Source: Melioribacter sp051488685
GTDB lineage: Bacteria > Bacteroidota > Ignavibacteria > Ignavibacteriales > Melioribacteraceae
Direction of reading: 5' to 3'
Length of the DNA stretch: 64,000 nt
NCBI RefSeq assembly: GCF_051488685.1
Contig: NZ_JBPSEH010000007.1
Span: 62,001 to 126,000, forward strand
Below are positions 1 through 9,051 of the stretch, in pieces; the first letter of the stretch is position 1, and each line of letters starts with the position of its first letter. Under the pieces are notes generated by a model. It was not told where the DNA came from. It worked only from the letters and a program-made list of their open reading frames with translations, and did not search any database. The translations under genes were made by a program, and so were the position numbers.

Positions 1-2264
1 GGAGGTCAATTTACGGCAATTTTTTTGTTGTGCTATTAATCATTTTTGTTGGCGCTCTGCATTTTGCTTTCTCTTCATCTGAAAAAGTTGATTACCCCTT
101 TGCTCTACCTAAATACAGGAATGCAATATTGTACGGTAAAATCTGCGGCATTGATTTGATTAAAAATGATAGATTGAATTTTACAGTGCAAGTCGATAGC
201 ATTAGATGGAACGAAAATGTTTCGAAAAAGAATATAAAGGTAAGTTGTGCTATACTTTTGACGATGAACGACTTGCGTAATATTTATGATAAAATCGCAG
301 TTGGTAATGGAGTATGTTTGAAAGGTACTTTAATGAAAGCCAGGGACAAAAGAAACCCCGGTGAATTTGATTATCAGGCATATCTTTTTAGAAGGGGAAT
401 CAGCGCCCTGTTTTATGTTTATAAGTCAGATAATATTATTTTGACTAATGAAGAAAGAATCCTATTCCCGGATATGGTATTTAAGATTCGCCGTTCAATT
501 GACGATCTGCTCTTTAAGGGGCACGATTTTACTACGGCATCTTTACTGCGGGGCTTGCTTCTTGCCGATAGGAATATGATAGACTATGAAATCAAAGAAA
601 AATTTATAAATGCGGGAGTTATTCACATATTGGCTGTATCAGGTTTACATGTTGGATTTATTGCGTTTATATTTTTTGTATTGTTTCAAAGATTTCATAT
701 TACGTTAAAGTATATCCTGACAATTTTCGGATTGATCGCTTACCTTATAATTACCTATGCGCCACCGTCAGTTACCCGGGCAGTTATTATGGCGTCTGTA
801 TATATAATGGCTAAATATTTTGGCAGAGATACTTCGCCATTAAATACACTCGCAATTGCTGCTTTTATTATTTTGGTATTCAAACCCGCTGAATTATTCG
901 AACCTGGTTTTCAATTATCTTTTGCAGCTGTGCTTTCAATCGTAGTGTTAACCCCACCAATTAGTAACGCAATAGCTAAGCATGAATTTTTCAAAAAGAG
1001 AAAATGGCTGGGAAATCTATTGTTGTTTATGATTGTATCCCTAACTGCACAAATTGGTACTCTACCGTTTACGATTATTTATTTTCACAAAATATCGCTT
1101 ATTGCATTGTTCGCTAATCTAATTGTGATTCCACTTCTGGGTATTGTGGTTTCTTTAGGAATAGTTACATTAATTTTTTCTGTTATCCTTCCTTCGCTTG
1201 GTATGTTCTACGCTTCGGCTACAATTTTATTTTCCCATCTGATGTTTTATGTAACGAACTTTTTCGGGTCAATAGAAATTGCTTATTTGAGAATTAACCA
1301 GTTCTCCTGGTATGATCTATCCTTGTTTTATGTTACTATGATATTTGTCGGCGTCTTATTCAACTATTATAAAAATAAATATTTCCGTGCTGCAGTTGTA
1401 ATTCTTTCTATTGCGACAATGATATTATTTATGAAATTAGATAACTACAAGTATTTTACGGATAATAAACTGAGCATAATGGCGATCGACGTGGGACAGG
1501 GCGATGCCTTCCTCATTAGATTACCTGACGGCGATTATATGCTGATTGACGCAGGTAGCTCAACTAATTATTTCGATAATGGAAAACGAATCATCATCCC
1601 ACTAATGGATTTTCTGGGTATTGACTCAATAAAATACGGTTTGATTTCACATATCGACAACGACCACTACGGCGGATTTATTTCTCTCATTAAAGTGGGA
1701 AGGGTGAATTATATTTTCAAACCTGCAGTCGATTCAAGTGACAGATTGGATGTCGAATTAGAAAAACTATTGAGGCAAAAGGGGATTCCTTTTGAGTATT
1801 ATAAAAAGAAAATAATAAAGTTTTCAAATGTACGCCTATACATTTTGAATGAAAATAACGATGATACAATCTTGGATTCAAACGATAGAAGTGGAATAAT
1901 AAAGATTGTTTATGGAAACACTTCGTTTCTTTTTACAGGAGATGCATCCCAAAAAATCGAAAGCGATCTTATCAAAAGTTATGGTAAATTTCTCCAATCG
2001 GATGTTTTAAAAGTTGCACATCATGGCAGTAATACGAGCACATCCGAAAAATTTCTAAAACTCGTCAATCCCTCCTATGCGCTCATTTCAGCGGGAATAG
2101 GTAATTATTTTAATCACCCCTCACCTCAGGTGATTGCTCTATTAAAAAAAATGAATGTAGAGGTGCTTAGAACGGATTTGCGAGGAGCCGTCCTTATAAG
2201 GAGTGATGGAGAAAATATTGAAGTTATCGATTGGAAAAAACTGGAAAGTGGGCTTATATTTTGA
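1..2264 (+). CDS. comEC: ComEC/Rec2-type DNA internalisation protein (5' truncated by window edge)
   Basis: Inner-membrane channel that passes single-stranded DNA into the cytoplasm during natural transformation. The frame is open to base 3 and the first in-frame start seen (GTG at 30) falls inside a hydrophobic stretch, so the true start lies upstream. The visible protein has an N-terminal soluble DUF4131-like part, a central multi-pass competence domain containing HILAVSGLHVGF, and a C-terminal metallo-beta-lactamase-like domain. That last domain shows AIDVGQGDAFLI, SHIDNDHYGG (HxDxDH metal site), FTGDAS and VAHHGSNTS. The architecture is the full ComEC type. Other competence genes are not in this window, so DNA uptake is inferred from family membership only. 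The gene ends 49 bases before murB. Confidence 0.93.
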   Translation, partial: RSIYGNFFVVLLIIFVGALHFAFSSSEKVDYPFALPKYRNAILYGKICGIDLIKNDRLNFTVQVDSIRWNENVSKKNIKVSCAILLTMNDLRNIYDKIAVGNGVCLKGTLMKARDKRNPGEFDYQAYLFRRGISALFYVYKSDNIILTNEERILFPDMVFKIRRSIDDLLFKGHDFTTASLLRGLLLADRNMIDYEIKEKFINAGVIHILAVSGLHVGFIAFIFFVLFQRFHITLKYILTIFGLIAYLIITYAPPSVTRAVIMASVYIMAKYFGRDTSPLNTLAIAAFIILVFKPAELFEPGFQLSFAAVLSIVVLTPPISNAIAKHEFFKKRKWLGNLLLFMIVSLTAQIGTLPFTIIYFHKISLIALFANLIVIPLLGIVVSLGIVTLIFSVILPSLGMFYASATILFSHLMFYVTNFFGSIEIAYLRINQFSWYDLSLFYVTMIFVGVLFNYYKNKYFRAAVVILSIATMILFMKLDNYKYFTDNKLSIMAIDVGQGDAFLIRLPDGDYMLIDAGSSTNYFDNGKRIIIPLMDFLGIDSIKYGLISHIDNDHYGGFISLIKVGRVNYIFKPAVDSSDRLDVELEKLLRQKGIPFEYYKKKIIKFSNVRLYILNENNDDTILDSNDRSGIIKIVYGNTSFLFTGDASQKIESDLIKSYGKFLQSDVLKVAHHGSNTSTSEKFLKLVNPSYALISAGIGNYFNHPSPQVIALLKKMNVEVLRTDLRGAVLIRSDGENIEVIDWKKLESGLIF

Positions 2265-2313
2265 ATGTAAATTACAGTATTTTGTTAACCTCTAAATACG
2301 GAAACATCATTGG

Positions 2314-3324
2314 ATGAAACGCCATTTTAATTTCTCGCTCAAGAATTACAATACCTTCGGAGTAGAATCAGCAGCCCGAGAATTAATTGAGTTCGATGAA
2401 GAAGAAGAATTGTTAAATTTTTTTCGAAATAACATTCCAGAAAACAAATTAATATTAGGTGGGGGCAGCAATATCCTCTTTACAAAAGATTTTGAGGGAA
2501 CTATAATACATTACAATAGAAAGGGAATCGAAGTACTGTCGGAAGACAATCATGAAATAATTCTCCGTGCTCATGCAGGTGAAGATTGGGATGCGCTGGT
2601 AGAATTTACGGTGCAAAATAATTGGTACGGAATTGAAAATTTATCTCTTATTCCAGGTACCGTGGGCGCCGCTCCGGTTCAAAATATTGGCGCTTATGGG
2701 GTAGAGATAAAGGATTGTTTAATTGAAGTAGAAGGTGTGAGTTTATTAGATCTAAAAAAAGAGATCCTTCCGGCTGTAAAATGTAAATTTGGTTATCGTA
2801 CAAGCATATTTAAGGAAAAGCTGAAAAACCAATTTTTAATAACAGCTATAGTAATTAAACTGAGCAAAGCGAAGAAATTAAATCTCGATTATCGTGCCTT
2901 AAGAGAATATTTCCAGAGTAGAAATATCGAAGAGGTTGATATCAACGACGTCCGCAAGGGTATAATAGAAATCAGGCAGTCGAAGCTCCCTAATCCGTCA
3001 GAATTGGGTAACGCAGGTAGTTTCTTTAAAAATCCTGTTATTGATGAAGATGCACTCTTCTCTTTTCAATCCTTATACAGAGACATTCCGTATCATAAAA
3101 TAGGCGAAGCAATTTATAAAGTGCCGGCGGCATGGCTTATCGAAAAAGCCGGTCTTAAGGGAAAACGCATCGGTAAGGTGGGCGTACATAAAAATCAAGC
3201 TCTTGTAATCGTAAATTATGGGGGTGCTACGGGTAAAGAGATAATCGATTTTGCTGAAATGGTAAGGAACAGGGTAAATGAAAAATTCGGAATTCAATTA
3301 GAATACGAAGTCAATATTATATAG
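2314..3324 (+). CDS. murB: UDP-N-acetylenolpyruvoylglucosamine reductase
   Basis: Cytoplasmic FAD enzyme that reduces UDP-GlcNAc-enolpyruvate to UDP-MurNAc with NADPH, the second committed step of peptidoglycan synthesis. At 336 aa it matches the longer MurB class. Visible marks are the FAD-binding LGGGSNILF near residue 50, SLIPGTVGAAPVQNIGAYG near 110-128, YRTSIFK with the conserved Arg, and GNAGSFFKNP carrying the proton-donor Ser. The C-terminal EYEV carries the conserved Glu. The ATG at 2314 begins the usual N-terminal NTFG-containing stretch. It sits between comEC and a transporter rather than in a dcw cluster. Confidence 0.96.
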   Translation: MKRHFNFSLKNYNTFGVESAARELIEFDEEEELLNFFRNNIPENKLILGGGSNILFTKDFEGTIIHYNRKGIEVLSEDNHEIILRAHAGEDWDALVEFTVQNNWYGIENLSLIPGTVGAAPVQNIGAYGVEIKDCLIEVEGVSLLDLKKEILPAVKCKFGYRTSIFKEKLKNQFLITAIVIKLSKAKKLNLDYRALREYFQSRNIEEVDINDVRKGIIEIRQSKLPNPSELGNAGSFFKNPVIDEDALFSFQSLYRDIPYHKIGEAIYKVPAAWLIEKAGLKGKRIGKVGVHKNQALVIVNYGGATGKEIIDFAEMVRNRVNEKFGIQLEYEVNII

Positions 3325-3342
3325 ACAAATCAAGAGGTAACT

Positions 3343-4725
3343 ATGTCTCAGAAAAATAATTTACTGAACGGAATATTGAAAGAAATAACTCAGCCTTTCA
3401 AAGACCTTCTGCATACATCAAGAGCTTTGTTTGGTTTGAACTTGTCTTATATGTTAGAAGGACTGACTTATTTCGGAATAGTAGGATTGCTGGCAATCTA
3501 TTTTAATGAGTATATCCATTTAGATGATATTAGAGCTGGGAACATGGTCGGATTTTTAACTGCTGGCATTACACTGAGTATGTTATTTCTTGGTGCAACT
3601 GTCGATTGGATCGGTTTGAGAAAATCCCTATTGATTGCTCTTTCTGCAATGTTAATTGGCAGAGTAGTTTTAACTATAGCTCCTACAGTTGGGGTGCCTG
3701 GCTTATGGGGTTCCGCACATATTTTGTCTATGATTGGAATACTTGGAATTATTATTGGTTATGGAATTTACCAACCTGCTTGTTATGCCGGTGTAAAAAA
3801 GTTGACTGATGAAAAAACTGCTGCTATGGGTTATGCAATGCTCTATGCCCTGATGAATCTGGGAGGTTTCCTGCCCGGTTTAATTTCGCCGCCAGTTCGA
3901 AAAGCTTACGGAATCCTCGGTGTGTTCTGGGTTTATGTGTTTCTTACAGTTGTTGGAATATTTGTTGTTTATTTCATAATAACGAAAAGTGCGTACGAAA
4001 AAGCTGTAGCAGAAGCTTCAAAAAATAAAAACGAAGTTGCAGAAGACGACGATGAATTGAAGAACATGACTTTCAAAGAAAAAGTACAATTTTATATTAA
4101 AAATTTTCCGTTACGAGATTTTCGCTTCCTCTATTTTATTTTCATTTTGATTCCCGTTCAAACCTTATTTGCACATAACTGGCTTACATTACCTCTTTAT
4201 ACGAGCAGAGCATTCGAAGGATTCGTACAGGACAATTTTGAATTTTTTGTAAATCTAAATCCGATATTGATATTCATCCTTACACCGATGGTTGCCGCGT
4301 TGACTACAAAAAGGAATACTTATAACATGATGATTATTGGTACTTTTGTAATGGCCACACCTACTTTTATTCTTTCGCTAGGTCCAAATATCAACACTCT
4401 GATGGCTTATTTAATTATTATGACAATAGGCGAAGCTATGTGGCAGCCTCGATTTCTACAATGGGTAGCAGAAATAGCCCCAAAGAATATGACAGGCATC
4501 TATATGGGAATTGGTCAATTCCCATGGTTTCTTACAAAGATTATAACGAGTCTCTATTCAGGCTGGTTTCTTATGAAGTATTGTCCGGCCGATACTCCAC
4601 CTTCTCAAATGAACACCGAAACAATGTGGTTGATATATGGCCTGATTGCAATTATAAGTCCTCTGGGACTTTTTCTGGCTAAAAAATGGATGATGAAAGG
4701 TTTTAAAGTTAAGCATGAAGGATAG
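3343..4725 (+). CDS. Major facilitator (POT/PTR2-like) membrane transporter
   Basis: Multi-pass inner-membrane transporter of 460 aa with about 12 hydrophobic segments, split by a charged loop near residues 225-250 rich in Lys, Glu and Asp. The first membrane segment, MLEGLTYFGIVGLLAIYF, resembles the ExxERFxYYG region of proton-coupled oligopeptide transporters, and the second half holds IGEAMWQPRFLQW. This suggests the POT branch of the major facilitator superfamily, but the substrate cannot be read from sequence. RBS AAGAGGTAA lies just before the ATG. Seven bases separate it from the next transporter, so the two are probably co-transcribed. Confidence 0.8.
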   Translation: MSQKNNLLNGILKEITQPFKDLLHTSRALFGLNLSYMLEGLTYFGIVGLLAIYFNEYIHLDDIRAGNMVGFLTAGITLSMLFLGATVDWIGLRKSLLIALSAMLIGRVVLTIAPTVGVPGLWGSAHILSMIGILGIIIGYGIYQPACYAGVKKLTDEKTAAMGYAMLYALMNLGGFLPGLISPPVRKAYGILGVFWVYVFLTVVGIFVVYFIITKSAYEKAVAEASKNKNEVAEDDDELKNMTFKEKVQFYIKNFPLRDFRFLYFIFILIPVQTLFAHNWLTLPLYTSRAFEGFVQDNFEFFVNLNPILIFILTPMVAALTTKRNTYNMMIIGTFVMATPTFILSLGPNINTLMAYLIIMTIGEAMWQPRFLQWVAEIAPKNMTGIYMGIGQFPWFLTKIITSLYSGWFLMKYCPADTPPSQMNTETMWLIYGLIAIISPLGLFLAKKWMMKGFKVKHEG

Positions 4726-4731
4726 ACTAAT

Positions 4732-5958
4732 TTGAGTAGTGTTCAGACCCTCAGTCTAATTATAATTCTGATTACACTATACGGAATTGCAGTAGGGAGG
4801 ATTCCTAAATTCAGAATGAACAGAGCATCGATTGCGCTTGTTGGAGCAGCTACATTGCTTCTTTCAGGTGCAATCGATTCCGCCGATGCTTATCGAGCAA
4901 TCGACATGGATACGATTGTCTTGCTCTTTTCAATGATGATTATTAACGGGAATCTGAGACTTAGCGGTTTTTTTAAAGTATTATCTTCGAAGATAGTTAA
5001 TTTTGCACGAACACCTTTTCAGCTTCTAACTTTAATTATTTTTTCCTCCGGGATACTGTCGGCTTTTTTCTTGAATGACACTGTTGTAATTGTATATACA
5101 CCTTTGATAATTGAAGTTGTAAAATCGCTTAACAGAAATCCTGTCCCATATTTAATAGCTGTAGCATTATCTGCAAATATTGGCTCGGCTATGACTATAA
5201 TAGGAAATCCACAAAATATGATAATTGGGATTGCTTCGGGTATTTCTTTTGTCGATTATTTAGTTTATCAAATTTTCCCCTCAATTTCGGGTTTATTTGT
5301 CACGCTGATTTTAATGAGATTGATATATAAAAAAGAATTTCACAAAACTTCTTTCGAAGGAATAAAGACAGAAGAAGTTAAGCCGTACAAACCATTGTTA
5401 ATAAAAAGTACAATTGCTACATTATTAATGATTTTACTCCTTTTTACGGGAATGGAAATACCAATTGCGGCTTTTGCTTGCGCATCCCTTCTGCTGGTTA
5501 CAAGGCGTTTGAAGCCTGCAAGAGTATTTAATGAAATTGACTGGTCATTACTTGTATTTTTCTCCGCGCTTTTTGTTGTAACCAAATCAATAGAAACTTC
5601 CGGCTTAAGCCATTATTTGTCGAGGACTGTAAATCCATACCTGACAGGGAGTGTTTTTTCGTTTTCGATTGCTACTGTAATCCTGAGCAATCTTATTTCA
5701 AATGTACCGGCTGTGCTGTTGTTAAAACCCGTAATCTCGGTTATGCCAAATGCGGAACAGTCCTGGCTAATACTCGGTATGGCATCAACATTTGCGGGTA
5801 ATTTAACTTTGATTGGTTCTGTGGCCAATCTCATTGTCGCTGAGACTGCAAAGAAAGACAATATAACAATTACTTTCTTTGAGTATTTGAAATCAGGAGT
5901 TATAGTAACAACTATAACGGTAGCAATTGGAATTATCTGGTTTACATTAATATTTTAG
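4732..5958 (+). CDS. SLC13/ArsB-type anion permease
   Basis: Integral membrane transporter of 408 aa of the ion transporter superfamily (CitMHS/ArsB/SLC13/NhaD folds). Two inverted repeats each carry a signature: FFLNDTVVIVYTPLI followed by SANIGSAMTIIGNPQN in the first half, and LSNLISNVPAVLLLKPV followed by FAGNLTLIGSVANLIV in the second. These re-entrant loops form the ion site in the family. It starts with TTG, preceded by GAAGGA inside the end of the upstream gene. Which ion it carries (arsenite, sulfate, dicarboxylate or sodium/proton) cannot be decided here. Its end overlaps the convergent YbjQ-type gene by four bases. Confidence 0.82.
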   Translation: MSSVQTLSLIIILITLYGIAVGRIPKFRMNRASIALVGAATLLLSGAIDSADAYRAIDMDTIVLLFSMMIINGNLRLSGFFKVLSSKIVNFARTPFQLLTLIIFSSGILSAFFLNDTVVIVYTPLIIEVVKSLNRNPVPYLIAVALSANIGSAMTIIGNPQNMIIGIASGISFVDYLVYQIFPSISGLFVTLILMRLIYKKEFHKTSFEGIKTEEVKPYKPLLIKSTIATLLMILLLFTGMEIPIAAFACASLLLVTRRLKPARVFNEIDWSLLVFFSALFVVTKSIETSGLSHYLSRTVNPYLTGSVFSFSIATVILSNLISNVPAVLLLKPVISVMPNAEQSWLILGMASTFAGNLTLIGSVANLIVAETAKKDNITITFFEYLKSGVIVTTITVAIGIIWFTLIF

Positions 5959-6278
5959 TCTTCTATGACAACAGCTGTGCCACTCGCAGAAACCATCAAC
6001 ATGCTACCAGCCTGTCCTACTGTTTCATAGTCGAGATCAACTGCAATTACCGCATTTGCACCTCTCATTGCGGCTTCCTGTGTCATCTCATTTAGCGCGA
6101 GTTCCTTCGCATTTCTCAATTCTTTTTCGTAAGTAGCAGACCTACCTCCCACAATATCTCGTATTCCTGCAAAAATATCTTTGATTATATTAGCACCCAT
6201 TATTGCTTCGCCGCTTACTATGCCGAGGTATTTAACTATTTTTTTCCCTTCGATAGTATTTGTGGTTGTTATTAACAT
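5955..6278 (-). CDS. YbjQ/UPF0145 family protein
   Basis: Small cytoplasmic protein of 107 aa of the YbjQ family, sometimes called putative heavy-metal-binding domain. It has the family hallmarks: N-terminal TTTNTIEGKKIVKYLGIV, the GEAIMGAN block, ELALNEM, and the end motif ANAVIAVDLDYE followed by MLMVSASGTAVV. I chose the ATG at 6278 because AAGGAGTG precedes it at the right distance; a longer reading to 6314 lacks such a site. Members form pentamers of unknown function, so no reaction can be assigned. It stands alone on the minus strand, divergent from the 6420 gene. Confidence 0.9.
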   Translation of the reverse strand: MLITTTNTIEGKKIVKYLGIVSGEAIMGANIIKDIFAGIRDIVGGRSATYEKELRNAKELALNEMTQEAAMRGANAVIAVDLDYETVGQAGSMLMVSASGTAVVIED

Positions 6279-6419
6279 TTTTTCACTCCTTAACTGACGA
6301 ATAAATATAATCATTTAACAGAACAACTGCTAACTTCATTCGATTATTTATGTGTCTGAATTATTAAAATTGATTACATTTGTCATATATTAATGCAGGA
6401 AATTGAGTTGTAGGGCAGG

Positions 6420-7304
6420 ATGAAATTCGATTTTACAAGAAATTATATTATCCAGTGCATAATGACGGCAGCCAATCAGCTCAGACTAAGTTCAGAAAAG
6501 ATTGAAGCACTTGCAATTCTCCGCGAGCATCTGTCGAAAGTCGAAAGTATATCTGATGAAATCGAGCGATTTAAAAAGATTACACAGTTGTCTAAACTTG
6601 GAATTAAACTTACGGAAATTTATAATTTTACGATAAATGGGAAGATCGATTTTCTTAAATTATCGGATCGATTCAAAGAACAGAGCAGCAATCTAATTGG
6701 CGATGTAAGTAATCTACTCGATATCGTTACACCCCAACAAATGAAAGAAATTTTGCAAAAAGCAAGTAGCGATAACGATAAGAACCTCGAGATCGACTTA
6801 ACAAAAAGGAAATCTGTCGGCCAAGCCGAATTACCCAAGATTAAAATTGAATCGGAAATGCCAGTGCGTACGTCTACCGATGATCTGAAGAAAGAAATTA
6901 TATTCGACGATCTCGACGCCGAGGCGGAATTTAATTTTGAAAAATATGAAGCCAGGATATTAAGACCGATTAAAGAGATTGATGCTTTTTTGAATCGTGT
7001 TTCTCGATATGATTATACAGAAAACGAAATCAATAGTTATATTCGTATAATGAAAGAAAATGGAAACTTGTCGCAAGAAATTGGATTTGAAATAATCTCC
7101 AATATGCATTCAATATTTGTACAGGGACTCGAAGCAATCCATAATAAAAAAATTGCACCAAGTAGTTCTGCAATCGAAGCTTTGAGAGCTTGTCTTATAG
7201 TTATTGTTGCCGTTGTAAGAGGCAAGGAGGTTGATATAACAAATTATTTAAATCGTGCAGAAAATTTTGGTAAATTGATTTCACAAACAAAAAGGGTGCT
7301 CTGA
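6420..7304 (+). CDS. Unrecognised alpha-helical protein linked to manC
   Basis: A 294-aa protein I do not recognise. It is rich in Lys, Glu, Ile and Asp and predicted mostly helical, with no signal peptide and no clear membrane segment. A charged linker (about residues 115-165) separates an N-terminal helical part from a C-terminal one. The C-terminal part ends in a hydrophobic stretch, CLIVIVAVVRGKEVD, and is followed by a short helix. The stop codon TGA shares its last base with the ATG of manC, so translation is probably coupled. This suggests a role connected with GDP-mannose or the sugar-phosphate gene downstream, but that is only context. The codon pattern looks like its neighbours. Confidence 0.75.
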   Translation: MKFDFTRNYIIQCIMTAANQLRLSSEKIEALAILREHLSKVESISDEIERFKKITQLSKLGIKLTEIYNFTINGKIDFLKLSDRFKEQSSNLIGDVSNLLDIVTPQQMKEILQKASSDNDKNLEIDLTKRKSVGQAELPKIKIESEMPVRTSTDDLKKEIIFDDLDAEAEFNFEKYEARILRPIKEIDAFLNRVSRYDYTENEINSYIRIMKENGNLSQEIGFEIISNMHSIFVQGLEAIHNKKIAPSSSAIEALRACLIVIVAVVRGKEVDITNYLNRAENFGKLISQTKRVL

Positions 7305-8371
7305 TGAATTTATATGCTGTTATTATGGCCGGCGGGGTCGGTTCACGTTTCTGGCCGCGTAGTAAAGAAAGAAAACCAAAACAATTGTTGAGAATTTTTG
7401 GTGATAACACAATGATTCAAGATACCGTAAGTCGACTAAATGGATTGGTGCAAAACGAAAATATCTATGTCATTACTAACAAAATTCAGAAGATGAGAGT
7501 TGTTGAACAACTCCCGCAAATTCCTCAAGAAAATATTATCGATGAACCATTCGGCAAAAACACCGCTGCCTGTATCGGGCTGGCATCTATCCTGATTAAA
7601 CATAGAGATCCCGAGGCTGTAACATTAATTCTTCCCTCCGACCATATTATTAAAGATGATCAGGCCTTCAGAAATTGCCTTTCGAATGCTGCAGATTTTG
7701 CATACAAAAATAAAGGACTTGTAACCATCGGTATCAAACCAACACGCCCGGAAACCGGCTACGGTTATATTCAATTCGATGAAAAAGAAATAAGTACTAA
7801 TATTTATAAGGTATTGACTTTCGCAGAAAAGCCCAATTTATCTACTGCCAGACGGTTTATCGAGAGTGGCGACTTTTTATGGAATGCAGGAATATTTGTC
7901 TGGCGCGTTGATACTATCCTCGAAGAAATAAAATTATATTTGCCGGATCTATACGAGGGTCTACTCGAAATTGAAAAAGCAATCGGATCAGACGACTTCG
8001 AGAAACAATTAACCCATGTCTATGGTCAACTGAAGAGCATTTCCATCGATTATGGCGTAATGGAAAAATCGAGGAATGTTTATCTTACCAGAGCTGAATT
8101 TTACTGGAACGACGTTGGAAGCTGGGAAGCAGTTTATGAAATTTCGGATAAAGATGATTACGGCAATGTTCTGATAGGTGATGTTTTTTCAGAATTTTCT
8201 TACAACTCTTATGTTTTCTCTCCAAAAAAATTTACCGCCATAATCGGCGCAGAAAATCTAATTGTCATCAATACACAAGATGCTTTGCTCGTATGCAGCA
8301 GGGACAAAGCCCAGAATGTACGGGATGTAGTCGATTACCTTAAAATGAATAAAAGGTTAGAACTTTTATGA
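7304..8371 (+). CDS. manC: Mannose-1-phosphate guanylyltransferase
   Basis: Cytoplasmic nucleotidyltransferase that makes GDP-mannose from mannose 1-phosphate and GTP, feeding mannosylated glycans or GDP-fucose and GDP-rhamnose. The 355-aa protein starts with the pyrophosphorylase motif MAGGVGSRFWPRSKERKPKQ, followed by DEPFGKNTAACIGLA, LPSDHIIKD, the FAEKP block and a central WNAGIFVW. It is the short, single-domain form: the usual long ManC carries an extra C-terminal isomerase (cupin) domain that is absent. It overlaps the upstream unknown gene by one base and the RpiB-like gene by four (ATGA). Confidence 0.93.
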   Translation: MNLYAVIMAGGVGSRFWPRSKERKPKQLLRIFGDNTMIQDTVSRLNGLVQNENIYVITNKIQKMRVVEQLPQIPQENIIDEPFGKNTAACIGLASILIKHRDPEAVTLILPSDHIIKDDQAFRNCLSNAADFAYKNKGLVTIGIKPTRPETGYGYIQFDEKEISTNIYKVLTFAEKPNLSTARRFIESGDFLWNAGIFVWRVDTILEEIKLYLPDLYEGLLEIEKAIGSDDFEKQLTHVYGQLKSISIDYGVMEKSRNVYLTRAEFYWNDVGSWEAVYEISDKDDYGNVLIGDVFSEFSYNSYVFSPKKFTAIIGAENLIVINTQDALLVCSRDKAQNVRDVVDYLKMNKRLELL

Positions 8372-8991
8372 AACAACTGATTACCGAAAAAGTAATTCTG
8401 GATTTAATAAAATCTGGTAAAAACAGTTTATATGTTCACGAAAGTTCTCTTATTACTCCGGCAGCCAGAGATTTGATACTGCAGAAAAAAATAGAAATTA
8501 TCTCATCACAAAATCACACTACATCCGACAAAAAATCCTTCGAAAAAATTGCCATCGGTTCTGATCATACGGGAGTAAAGGTAAAAAAGCTACTTGTGGA
8601 GTATTTGAAAAATAAATACTCAATTGAAGATGTCGGTACATTTAGTGATGAGGCTGTCGATTACCCTGATATAGCTTTGAAAGTTGCCAATAAGGTTAAA
8701 TCTGGCGAAGCCGATTGCGGAATTTTAATTGATGCAACTGGTATCCCTTCTGCAATTACTGCAAATAAAATTCCCGGCATAAGAGCTGCAACTTGTTACA
8801 ATGAATTTTCAGCGCGCAGTTCCAGAGAACATAACAACGCCAATATAATTGCAGTAGGTGCCAGCTCGCTCGGCGAAGAAACAATAAAATCGATTATTAA
8901 TGTTTGGCTTGAAACTGAATTCTTAGGAGAACGGCATCAAAGGCGACTGGATAAAATTACCGCCATTGAAAATTCGATTCTGAAAAAGTAA
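8368..8991 (+). CDS. RpiB/LacAB-family sugar-phosphate isomerase homologue with EutQ-like N-terminus
   Basis: A 207-aa protein. From about residue 62 on it is clearly RpiB/LacA/LacB-like: IGSDHTGVKVKKL, VGTFSDEAVDYPD, TANKIPGIRAATCYN and SREHNNANIIAVG. RpiB normally interconverts ribose 5-phosphate and ribulose 5-phosphate using a Cys in ILICGTG; here that block is GILIDATG, with Asp122 where the Cys should be. The first 45 residues are an added segment (MKQLITEKVI, then SSLITPAARD) resembling the N-terminus of EutQ and EutT, microcompartment-linked proteins. So the fold is secure but the reaction is not. It may act on another phospho-sugar or be non-catalytic. It overlaps manC by four bases. 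Confidence 0.82.
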   Translation: MKQLITEKVILDLIKSGKNSLYVHESSLITPAARDLILQKKIEIISSQNHTTSDKKSFEKIAIGSDHTGVKVKKLLVEYLKNKYSIEDVGTFSDEAVDYPDIALKVANKVKSGEADCGILIDATGIPSAITANKIPGIRAATCYNEFSARSSREHNNANIIAVGASSLGEETIKSIINVWLETEFLGERHQRRLDKITAIENSILKK

Positions 8992-9051
8992 ATGCTCTTT
9001 GTTTTTCGAATTAACATAGTTAAATTTGCTCACTAAAAAAAGAGCCTCAAT

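Noticed and set aside
1..29. Treating GTG at base 30 as the true comEC start
   Set aside because: The frame is open to the left edge and the GTG falls inside a hydrophobic stretch, so the N-terminus is cut by the window.
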